From NCBI GenBank assembly GCA_026770595.1, contig MU634368.1, positions 1 through 12,887 on the forward strand: DNA of 12,887 nucleotides, given 5' to 3'. The position numbers were made by a program, and so were the translations under genes. This document shows positions 1 through 7,627 of the stretch, piece after piece; positions within the stretch are counted from its first letter, which is position 1, and each line of letters starts with the position of its first letter. Under the pieces are notes generated by a model. That model was not told the DNA's origin. It made no database searches and saw only the letters and a program-made list of their open reading frames with translations. The DNA comes from Ochromonadaceae sp. CCMP2298 (taxonomy: Eukaryota; Sar; Synurophyceae; Ochromonadales; Ochromonadaceae).

Positions 1-86
1 GGGGGGGAGAATGAGAGAAATTATTTGAGTAAGTGGGGCGAGAAAAAAAAAAGCGATAAACGAGTAGCGCCCCCTGCTGCCTGCAC

Positions 87-3000
87 TCACTTCTCTTCTC
101 TGAGCAGCCCAGAGACCGGTGCCTTGAGACGCGGTGACGAGGACGCTCCCTCGAACTGCGCCGCGCCCCACTGCCCCTCCCCGTCCTTGTCCCCCTCCTT
201 CTCCTCCTCCTCCCACTGCCCCCTGCCCCTCATGAAGCGCGTGTTCCACCCCTTGTTGGGTCGGTGCTCGAAGCGCTTGCCGCACTCCGCCGCCCTCACC
301 GCCAGCATGAACTGCCTGGGAGAGTGCGCATGCGACTGCTGCAGCTGCTGCATCGCGTGCTGCTGGTCGTCGAAGTGCGCCTGTTTACGCCCCGCTGCAG
401 ATATCGTGTCGTCCTCCTGGGGGGGGGAGGGGGGAAATGAGAGGTTAGGTTAGGAATCACCAACATAGCCACAGACACACAGTCTCCACTAACCCACCAC
501 TATCCCCAGCTCTAACCCTTAACCCCACTCTAGCCCTACCCCTCTCTCCTCTCTCCCTCACTCACCTCTATCGTGGGGGCAGTGCCTGGTCTGCTGGGCA
601 GGCGGCCCGTCAGCCTGCCTGAGAGGGTGCGGTGGTGGTGCTCGCTCTGCCTGCCCCCCTTGTGCCTGGCCTGCTCTGCCTGGAAGTCTGGGTGGTGGTG
701 GCCGGGGTAATGGTGGAAGCGCCCTGATATGCGGCGGTTGTCGGGCGTGCCCATACGAGAGAACATGTGGTAGTTCTAGGGAGAGGGAGAGGGAGAGGGA
801 GAGGGAGAGGGAGAGGGAGAGGGAGAGAGAAAGGGGGAGAGAGAGAGGGAGAGAGAAAGGGGGAGAGAGAGAGGGAGAGAGAAAGGGGGAGAGAGAGAGG
901 GAGAGAGAAAGGGGGAGAGAGGGTATATTGTGGGTTAGATGGTTGGCGGGAAGGAGGACGGAGGACACACCCCGCACTTACGTCTTTGCCCATGCCCTTC
1001 TCTTTCTTCATCGTGATTTCGGTGCGCCAGGAGGAGGGGTTGTAGGTCTTGAACTGCTTGCCCGCATTTATGTCCTGCTGCTGCTCCCCCTTCGGCAGCT
1101 CCGCCTTCGGCAGCTTCCCCTTCCCCGCCCCCCCCGACAGCAAATTCAGCGGCAGCAGCAGCCGAGGCACACTATTTTCCCCGCTGTTGTCCGATGCATC
1201 GTCGAACATGGCCAGCCCCGTCTTGGGAGTGCCGGGTCTCCAAGGCATGTTCATGTCCGTGGGGGTTAGTCCGAACCTGTTGAAGATGTTGTTCAGCTCC
1301 CCCATCGTGTGCTGGGTGATCTCCATGTTGTCCGAGGAGTGCTTGTTGTCGATGGTGGCCTGGCTCTGCTGCAGCAGGGACCTGTATGTGTGTCGGTTGA
1401 GGTGGTCCATCCAGATGAAGTACTGCACGATCTTGGCCTTGCGGTAGAAGGCGTCCGTCTCGTAGACCTCCCTGACATCCCCCGCCCCCTCTTCCGTCGT
1501 CAGCAGGTCCTCTCTGTGGAAGGCCTCCATCATCAAGTCCATGTCCCCAGTCACAGGCACCAGACGCAGTCCAGCCCCCTCTCTACTCCCCTCTCTACCC
1601 CCCTCTTTGCCCCCTGTGCCCCCCATGTCGTACATGCGTATGTCCCCATCCATCACATGATCCATAACATGATCCATCACATGCGGCGACTCCCCCTGGG
1701 CCAAGTCCGCAGACAGGTTCGGATGGGAGCGGGAGAAGGAGGAGGGGGAGGAGGAAGAGAGGAGGAGTTGGCTCTTAGGGGTCCCTAGACGACCTGCGGA
1801 CCCCACTTTGCGGCTGTGTGTGGCGATGCCCACACTGCCCACACCGCCCACTGTGACATCCCCCGCACCCTCCTCCTCCGCCTTCTTCTTCTTGATGCCC
1901 AGTGGCGTTGCGCCGTAGGAGGGCTTGAGCGCCTCTGCGGCTGCCTCCTGCTCCTCTTGCTTTCGTCGGGCCTCCCTCGCCTCCCTCTCCTTGTGCTCCG
2001 CTATGTGTCTCTTGAACTTGTCGTCCTCCTCCAGGTCCTCAGGCATGCCCGCCATCTGCTCGTACAAAATGTTCTCCTGCGCGTGCACCTTCACGAACCG
2101 CTGAGCCAGCCTCTTAGCTGCCTTGTTGATGTCCAGGGCGCGGTGCAGACCCACGGGGCGCAGGTGTCTGGGGAACTCGAACTCTCCCCCGTGGTCGTGC
2201 TCCGGGTTGTGGCTCTGCTCCTCCCCCAGCATGAAGGCGTAGCTGCTGTCCAGAGGCGCCATGAGGCTGGGCAGCTTGTTCGCCTTCACCAGGCTCCTGC
2301 GGCGGGGGACGCGAGTGTTGGTGCGACTAAGGCGGGGCTTTTCTTTCTGCCCCCGTGCGTCCCCGTCCCCTTTTTCGGGTATCTCTGGCTTCTGCACCTG
2401 CTCCTGCACGTTCTTGGATCCGCGGTAGGGGTGCGTGTAGGCGATGGCCTTGCGCAGGGAGTGAAAGTACGTGTATGGGTTTATCTCCTCGGCGAAGGGC
2501 ACGGGCGCGCTCCACCTGGCCTTGTCCTTGTAGGTGAGCGCGCAGAACCTTAAAGCCCCCATCTTTTCTGTCAGGAACTTCATGCCGAAACCCACCGCCT
2601 CAAACACAACCGCTGCGTCGCTGACCACCGCAGCAGTGCTCTCGAACCTGTTATTCTGCCCCGTGACGCCCTCGTCTCCCAGGATGCTGCCGGAGGACAT
2701 GTGGTAGCAGTTGTCCGGGTTGGAGTTGGAGAAGGGCTGCGCCTTGCCGTCCAGCAGGAAGTCCCCTGTGTCCAGCAGCAGCTCCCCGGACACCACCAGG
2801 AACATACTGCGCACCTCCTCGCCCCGGTAGTAGAGGATCTCCCCGCGCATCAGCGTGCGCCTGATCATGCTCTGCGCCACGCTGACGAGGTCCTTGGGGG
2901 AGATGCGGTTGGCTAGCCCGCTCTGCCGCATGAAGTCCATGGCCTCGCTGGGGGCCGCGCCCTCCACCCCGTCCTGCCTCCTGCTCTTCAGGCAGTCCAG

Positions 3001-3738
3001 CAGCGCCTGCTTGGGCAGCACCACGATCTCCGTCACGCCTGAGTTTTCCTCGGTGCGGATGGTGGCAGCGCGCTTGACGCCAGTGAGAGTGGACAACTCG
3101 CCGAAGCCGGAGCTCTTCTGGATGCGCGCCAGCACCAGCGCCGATCGCAGCAGCTTCTTCGCCTCCTCCCACTTCTTCCGCTTGGCCAGGTAGAGCAGCT
3201 TCATCAGAGGCATGCTCTCCTCTGGGAACTGCAGCACCTCGCAGACTCCTGAGAAGATGGTGAAGTGGCCGTCCTCCGCCTTGGGAATGTCCCCCTGGAA
3301 GAGCACCGTCTCCCCTGGCTCGAAGAACTCCAGGCGCAGCTGCTGCAGAGCGCCGTAGATGGCGCCGCGCTTCTTGCACAGGAAGATGGTGCTGGCGATG
3401 CCCGTGGGGTCGATGTCCTTGGTCTGGCTGATCCACTTGTAGAGCACCTCCACCTCCAGCTCGGTGCGCAGCTCCTCCTCGGGCAGCTTGCGCGACAGGA
3501 TGACTCTGGCGTCCACCACGTAGTCGTGCGCCACACCCGTCTTGCGCGTCAGCATCGCCCAGGCCAAGGACAGCATGCGCTGGCGGACTCTGCAGATGGT
3601 GACGATGATGAGGCGGTTGGTGCCCTCGATGTTGAAGACTGGGTTCTCCTGCATCTTGCCCAGGTTGTTCAGAGACTGGAACTTGCGGATCACGTTCGAG
3701 TGCTCGCGCATGTACAGGCGCTTCGACACCCGCTCCAT
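87..3738 (-). CDS. Tandem cyclic-nucleotide-binding-domain protein, three exons, ~1098 aa
   Basis: Exons on the minus strand: 3738-982, 775-566, 416-87 (919 + 70 + 109 codons plus TGA). Both introns fall in phase 0 and have canonical ends. Start at 3738 is chosen because AACAATGG has A at -3 and G at +4; an in-frame ATG at 3939 has a weaker context. Residues ~120-255 form a cyclic-nucleotide-binding fold with a good phosphate-binding cassette, FGELSTLTGVKRAAT at 212-226, including Glu214 and Arg223. A second fold at ~265-395 has a degenerate cassette (LGDEGVTG, then STAAV) without the Arg, so it probably does not bind nucleotide. The N-terminal NRLIIVTICRVRQRM helix recalls CNBD2-type proteins (inference from memory). 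Further on are a basic RRRSL site (480-484) that fits a PKA-type phosphosite, a charged helix at ~570-605, and a tandem HVMD repeat (~686-697). No transmembrane segment or catalytic domain is seen, so it is likely a soluble cAMP/cGMP sensor. The 3' end may continue beyond the window because the final TGA lies inside a possible GTGAGT donor. Confidence 0.85.
417..565 (-). other. Intron 2 of the cyclic-nucleotide-binding gene
   Basis: Sense strand GAG|GTGAGT at 566/565 and CCCCCCCAG|GAGGAC at 417/416 give a 149-nt phase-0 intron. Two tandem CTAAC motifs (453-449 and 448-444) lie about 30 nt before the acceptor, followed by a C/T tract. This is a textbook arrangement and contrasts with intron 1 of the same gene. 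Splicing joins ...APTIE to EDDTISAAGRKQ without a frame change. Confidence 0.8.
776..981 (-). other. Intron 1 of the cyclic-nucleotide-binding gene
   Basis: Sense strand reads AAAGAC|GTAAGT at 982/981 and CTCTCCCTAG|AACTAC at 776/775. The intron is 206 nt and phase 0. The only good branch-point-like CTAAC is at 938-934. Between it and the acceptor the sense strand is almost pure pyrimidine and contains no AG dinucleotide, so 777-776 is the first available acceptor. Unspliced, the frame stays open through the intron and reads exon 2 in another frame to a stop at 610-612. Confidence 0.8.
778..925. repeat. Purine/pyrimidine microsatellite: GGGAGA hexamers plus a 26-bp unit
   Basis: The plus strand is only G and A here. 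From ~778 to ~830 it is a run of about eight GGGAGA hexamers. This passes into a 26-bp unit (AGAAAGGGGG, AGAGAGAGAG, GGAGAG) repeated three times with a partial fourth copy. It lies wholly inside intron 1 of the minus-strand gene, where it supplies the polypyrimidine tract. Such homopurine/homopyrimidine mirror-like tracts can form triplex (H-DNA) and change length easily (known property, not shown here). Confidence 0.92.
1650..1685. repeat. Coding 12-bp tandem repeat, three units
   Basis: Three near-identical 12-bp units (CCATCACATGAT, CCATAACATGAT, CCATCACATGCG) in exon 1 of the minus-strand gene encode a tandem HVMD peptide. The unit length is a multiple of three, so changes in copy number would keep the frame. 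It lies in a low-complexity Gly/Glu/Ser-rich linker. Confidence 0.85.
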
Positions 3739-4007
3739 TGTTGAATCAGGCGCCGCTCGACTGGACTCTTCTATATCAAGACTGTTCGGTTGCCCGCCCC
3801 GAGACAAGCGTGTCCTTTCCAGGGAGCTATGGCGCTGCGTCCACCTGCATCTCGACGAGGCAGCAATGTGAAAACACCGTCCACTGGCCAGATGGGGCAG
3901 CGAGGAATGGAGCACCTCGAGCAGCCAGACAGCAGCCATGCAGGCTTCAGAGGTGGCGAGAAGCAGAAACAAAGATGGAAAAGACACGAGCCCGTTTCAC
4001 TGCCACA

Positions 4008-4414
4008 AAAAACCGTGGACTCTGTAAATTCATGGACTGCGCAAACCGGCAAAAACATCTGCCAAACACGCTTAAACCAAAATATATGAATAGCTTTCAG
4101 ATAATATAGATCGATATTAAATCCAATTATAAGGATATTTTAGTACAGTAATTAAGCTATTGCACACTTTACTTGTGATATATAAGAATAAAAAATCTTT
4201 GAAAAATATGTTCCGTGTAAGAAACCAATATTTAGATCCGAGAATTATATGCTCAAGTGTGCAATAGTATAGTTACTTTACTAAAATGTCCATATAATTT
4301 GATTTTACATCGAAATATATTATCTTCAAGCTATACGCGTGTTTTAGTTTAAGCGTGTTTGCCGGGTGATTGGCGGTTTTTGCAGTCCGCTAATTTACAG
4401 AGTCCATGGTTTTT
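4008..4414. repeat. Large imperfect inverted repeat between two divergent genes
   Basis: The left arm 4008-4169 matches the reverse complement of the right arm 4255-4414 along its whole length. By hand I count about 31 mismatches and one 2-nt gap, so roughly 80% identity. Shared blocks include TGGACTCTGTAAATT, CAAACACGCTTAAAC, AGATAATATA, ATTTTAGTA and CTATTGCACACTT. The loop 4170-4254 is 85 nt and very AT-rich. The element sits between the starts of the genes at 3738 (minus) and 4524 (plus), so it must overlap both promoters or 5' UTRs. It could be a foldback/MITE-type insertion or an inverted duplication of a promoter. I see no clear target-site duplication and no coding capacity. Confidence 0.9.
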
Positions 4415-4509
4415 ACCATACGGTTACAAACGAAAAAAGAAGCCCAAAAGCCCCACCTCCAGCTCACGGGATAAGGTGGTTGATTACCCAGCCACACTTT
4501 CCTCGGTGC

Positions 4510-4527
4510 ATGTCTTTCCTGCAATGA
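4510..4527 (+). promoter_or_regulatory. Five-codon upstream ORF overlapping the main start codon
   Basis: ATG TCT TTC CTG CAA TGA encodes MSFLQ and stop. Its TGA (4525-4527) overlaps the ATG (4524-4526) of the downstream gene as ATGA. If transcribed, ribosomes ending here would stand on the main start, which favours coupled reinitiation or repression. The geometry is seen directly; the regulatory role is inferred. Confidence 0.5.
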
Positions 4528-5759
4528 GCCGGAAGGTGCCGCCCGACAGCCTGCAGTCCCGCAGCGCGGGCGAGCAGCTGCGCGCGGACCACATCGAGAC
4601 GCTGGAGGTGCTGCAGCAGACCAAGAAAGAGAACAAGCAGCTCAAGGAGGAGCTCAAGGCGCTCAGAGGCACGAAGGGCTCTGTAGATGTGAGTGCAGAG
4701 GAGGAAGAATCGGGTGCGGGTGCGGGTGCGGGGTCTGAGCTGGATCTGCTGGAGCTGGTGGAGCAGAACACGAGGCAGCAGGAGGAGCTGAAGCTCACGA
4801 AGGCGCGCCTGCAGCAGGCAGAGAGGGATCTGCTCAGGGAGAAGCAGGCCAGCAGCAGCGCAGCAGGGGCGCAGATCGCAGCTATGAGGGGCGAGGGCAG
4901 GAAGAAGGAGGCTCTGATGGCGGATGCGGTGGCTGAGCTCGAGACGGAGAACGGCACGCTGCGCTCGGAGCTGGGGGATGCAGTGGAGGCGCAGCAGCGG
5001 GCCGAGCAGCAGCTGGGCAGCGCCAGGCGGGAGGTGGAGGAGTTGCGGAAGATGGGGGCGGAGTGGGCGGAGCAGCAGAACGCCTTCAGGGAAGAGATGG
5101 TGCGCATAGAGGCGCAGGTGGGGGCCCGCGCGGACACAGACAGAAGCCACTTCCAGCAAGCGTTGGAGGCGAAATCGGCCGCTTTTGAAAGGCAGTTACA
5201 GCAGCAATTACAGCAGCAGCGGCAGTTAGCAGAGCAGAACACGGCGCTGCGCAGGGAGGCTGCGGCGCAGGTGGAGGTGCGGTTCGAGCTGCAGCAGCGG
5301 GCGAGGGCGATGGAGGACACGTGCGCGCGTCAGCTGGACAGCATCGCCGCTCTGGAGGCAGCGCAGGCACTGGCTCTGGCGCAGGAGCCGCAGGGAGACA
5401 CCTTTCTCTTCACGGCGCCTGACTGCGCAGTGGCGCCCGCGACCGCCTCTGTCTCTGCCCTGTCTGCCCTGGCGCCCACTGCGGACTCGAACGAGGGCGA
5501 GGCCTCCTTCCGCTTCCAGGAGTTCCTTCGCCTGAAGAGGGAGAACAAGGAACTCAAGCTGCGCCTCGCAGACCCCACTCAGCAGACAGCGCAGCAGACA
5601 GAGGCCCCATGCGCCAACTGCGCGATGGGGATGGAGATGGGTATGCCTGGTGGAGTTGCTGCGCCTGCGGCCCCCTCTAAGAGCGGGCGCGTCATCAGCA
5701 GTAACAGCAAGTTCTCGGGCGCTGGGAGCAAGGCTAGGCAGTCCAGGGGACTGGGCTGA
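4524..5759 (+). CDS. Coiled-coil protein of unknown function, 411 aa
   Basis: Single open frame from ATG 4524 to TGA 5757-5759. The frame is open further upstream to 4359, but without an in-frame ATG, and that part lies within the inverted repeat, so 4524 is chosen. The protein is mostly heptad-like charged helix rich in Glu, Gln, Ala, Arg and Leu: roughly residues 20-50 (KKENKQLKEELKAL), 75-110, 120-200 and 210-280. An acidic Gly/Ala spacer lies at ~55-70. A non-helical Ala/Pro/Ser segment (~290-330) separates a second short coiled coil, FRFQEFLRLKRENKELKLRL. The tail is Ser/Gly/Lys-rich and basic, with a short Cys/Met-rich patch (CANCAMGMEMGM) before it. There is no signal peptide, membrane segment or motor domain. 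It resembles generic cytoskeletal or scaffold coiled coils. I do not recognise a family. Confidence 0.75.
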   Translation: MSRKVPPDSLQSRSAGEQLRADHIETLEVLQQTKKENKQLKEELKALRGTKGSVDVSAEEEESGAGAGAGSELDLLELVEQNTRQQEELKLTKARLQQAERDLLREKQASSSAAGAQIAAMRGEGRKKEALMADAVAELETENGTLRSELGDAVEAQQRAEQQLGSARREVEELRKMGAEWAEQQNAFREEMVRIEAQVGARADTDRSHFQQALEAKSAAFERQLQQQLQQQRQLAEQNTALRREAAAQVEVRFELQQRARAMEDTCARQLDSIAALEAAQALALAQEPQGDTFLFTAPDCAVAPATASVSALSALAPTADSNEGEASFRFQEFLRLKRENKELKLRLADPTQQTAQQTEAPCANCAMGMEMGMPGGVAAPAAPSKSGRVISSNSKFSGAGSKARQSRGLG

Positions 5760-6056
5760 GCTTCTGAACACGCTGCAGAGGATGCTCTCGGCAGCTATCC
5801 CCAATGTGAGGGGCAGAGCTTTGCAGTACGCAGCCTATGGAGACAGTACGCTGCCACACAGTACGCTGTCGTGCTTGTCGCCTCCTGGGAGCAGATTTAC
5901 GCGCAATTGACGCACAATAGGAGAACCTGCGGACCGCTGTTCAACCACAGAGCTTGCTGCTCAGAGCTCCGTGCTCGTAGGGGCGACCACAGCCCAACTA
6001 ACACGACCCAGGCCCCTCATCGGTCCCAGGTGCAGGGTGCGGTGTCGGCGTGAGTG
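5760..6056. other. Convergent intergenic region with a CAGTACGC repeat
   Basis: About 297 bp separates the stop at 5759 from the stop of the minus-strand gene at 6057, so it must hold both 3' UTRs. CAGTACGC occurs at 5824-5831, and CAGTACGCTG at 5844-5853 and 5859-5868. I see no convincing coding sequence and no clear AATAAA on either strand. Confidence 0.6.
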
Positions 6057-7344
6057 TTAGGGCGTGAGGAAGTCCAGCAGCAGCAGCAGCGCCGCCATGC
6101 CCAGGATGAAGCCCACCATGCTCCACTGGTGCGATTGCGACCGCTCTAGCGTCAGCAGCAGCTCCGCGTCAGTCTGCTTCACTGCCTCTGTGGCGTCCTC
6201 CGACACCTCCCCTATGGTGCCCACCAGGTCGCTCTGCGCCTCGATCATCTGCACGAAGTCGCCCACCAGCACGGAGATGGAGCTCACCGCCTGCTCCATG
6301 CGGCGGCTCTCCTGCATGTCGTCCGAGAACTGCACCTTCAGCACCTGCGCCTCCCGCAGCAGCGCTGCCTTGTGCGTGCTGGCCAGAGCCTCGTACTCGC
6401 GCAGCTTGGCGGCGGGCGCTATCTCGTCTACGTACCTCTGCGCGAAGGAGGACGCGCCCCCACCTCCATCCCCTACACCTGAACCGGTCCCTGCTGCTGC
6501 CTTGTCGCTGTTAGACTTAGGTTTGTCCTTGGGCGATATCAACGAAAAGAAGGACTGTTTTCCTTCCTCCACTGCTTCCGTGTCTGTGTCTGTCAGATCC
6601 ACAACCAGGTTGCCCGCATAGCTCTCGCTGCGCAGGCGGAAGGGGCTGCAGTTCAGCGCCGAGTACTCCCGCTGCATCTTGTCTGACCTCGCGGTGAAGG
6701 CAGTCAGCGACTGTCAGGCATTGATGTGTGATGCATTAACGGGTGTGTTGTGATGAGGGATTGAGTCAGTGATATATATGAGGGATGGTGTGTGGGGAGG
6801 GCAAGAGGGAGGGAGAAGTGACAGCAGGGTAAGAATCAGAGGCAAGAATATCCTGCTACACGTATCCCTCACATTGAGCAGCGACGATATGACGTGCTTG
6901 TAGAACTGCGCCTGCGAGGATTGTTCGTCCTCCATCACGTCCAGCTGCCTGTTCAGCTGCTGCACCTCCCCCGCCACCAACGCCACGAAGGACACCACCT
7001 CCTGATTGAGCGACGCGCGCTCCAACGCAGAGAATCCGCGCGCACTGTCGGATGGCAGGTACCGGTGGTAGTCGACGTAGTTCTCGAAGCACTCCTCGAT
7101 CAGCCTGTCGAAGGCGCCGATCTGGTTGTACTGCGCGGGAGAGAGGGGGGTGGGGGGTGGGGAGCGGAGCAAGGAGGGTCAGCGGGTCGATATCAGTGAA
7201 GACAGCAAGGCTTCCAATCGGCCGCAGCCTCACCATATCAACAGCCTTCAGCACGAAGGGCGAGGGCGACACGGGCGCGCAGGCCGCCAATGCCGGCGAC
7301 GGCTGCTCTGCAACCAAGCCCAGCAGCTCCTGCGTCCTCTCCAT
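6057..7344 (-). CDS. Tail-anchored Qa-SNARE, syntaxin-18/Ufe1-like, three exons, ~340 aa
   Basis: Minus-strand exons 7344-7234, 7130-6873 and 6710-6057 give 37 + 86 + 217 codons; all joins are phase 0. The start GAGATGG at 7344 has a purine at -3 and G at +4. Exon 2 carries the N-terminal helical part (FENYVDYHRYLPS, then a long helix RASLNQEVVSFVALVAGEVQ) typical of the Sx18 N-domain. The SNARE helix spans ~256-312, with FVQMIEAQSDLVGTI around a likely zero-layer Gln at ~282. A hydrophobic tail (GFILGMAALLLLLDFL, ~322-338) leaves only two residues after it, so it is a C-terminal anchor. Total length matches syntaxin 18 (about 335 aa). The known role of that family is ER-localised t-SNARE in Golgi-to-ER retrograde fusion with Use1, Sec20 and Sec22. 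Residues ~185-215 form a Gly-rich linker. Assignment rests on motif pattern, not a search. Confidence 0.8.
6711..6872 (-). other. Intron 2 of the SNARE gene
   Basis: Sense AAT|GTGAGG at 6873/6872 and ATGCCTGACAG|TCGCTG at 6711/6710. The intron is 162 nt, phase 0, with a pyrimidine-rich middle. Splicing joins ISSLLN to SLTAFTARSDK. The acceptor is less pyrimidine-rich than the others, so this boundary is slightly less certain. Confidence 0.72.
7131..7233 (-). other. Intron 1 of the SNARE gene
   Basis: Sense ATG|GTGAGG at 7234/7233 and CTCTCCCGCGCAG|TACAAC at 7131/7130. The intron is 103 nt, phase 0, with a C/T-rich 3' half. Splicing joins KAVDM to YNQIGAF. Confidence 0.78.
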
Positions 7345-7627
7345 CTCGAAGCAGATAGGTAGATCTAATGCCCCCTTTGCTGGACTGTGAAGGAGACTGC
7401 CGCCTCTGCCCTGCTTTGTGCCTCCACGAGCATCTGGCAGTCTGGAGCAGATTGGATGCCCCACAAGTGGGTGGCGCCGTTTGTTTGCAGCGTCCACGTT
7501 TTGGTCGATCAGAAGCGCTGCAACATGATCTGTTGCAAGCTTCAGCGCGCTGGTTGACTTCTCTCCCGTGCTCCGTGGGCTGCACAAAATCAGAGTGCTG
7601 CAACTGATCGGTACTGGCAGTGACATC
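7345..7627. promoter_or_regulatory. Shared divergent promoter region (SNARE gene / Tab2-like gene)
   Basis: The 283 bp between the two divergent start codons must contain both 5' UTRs and promoters. It has no strong repeat, no TATA box I would defend and no palindrome, unlike the other divergent region at 3739-4523. Reading frames pass through it on both strands but lack an in-frame upstream ATG with homology support. Confidence 0.5.

Noticed and set aside
767-1045. Plus-strand Arg-Gly/Arg-Glu repeat peptide
   Set aside because: It is the G/A microsatellite read as codons; the locus is an intron of the minus-strand gene.
1816-2553. 245-codon plus-strand open frame
   Set aside because: It lies wholly antisense to exon 1 of the cyclic-nucleotide-binding gene and has Leu/Val-rich shadow composition.
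3739-3939. N-terminal extension of the cyclic-nucleotide-binding protein from ATG 3939
   Set aside because: The frame is open, but the start context is weaker than at 3738 and the added residues look like 5' UTR translation; kept as an alternative only.
4464-5320. Two long minus-strand open frames over the coiled-coil gene
   Set aside because: Antisense to Glu/Gln/Ala-rich codons, giving Leu- and Ser/Cys-rich junk without motifs; the plus-strand coiled coil is far more protein-like.
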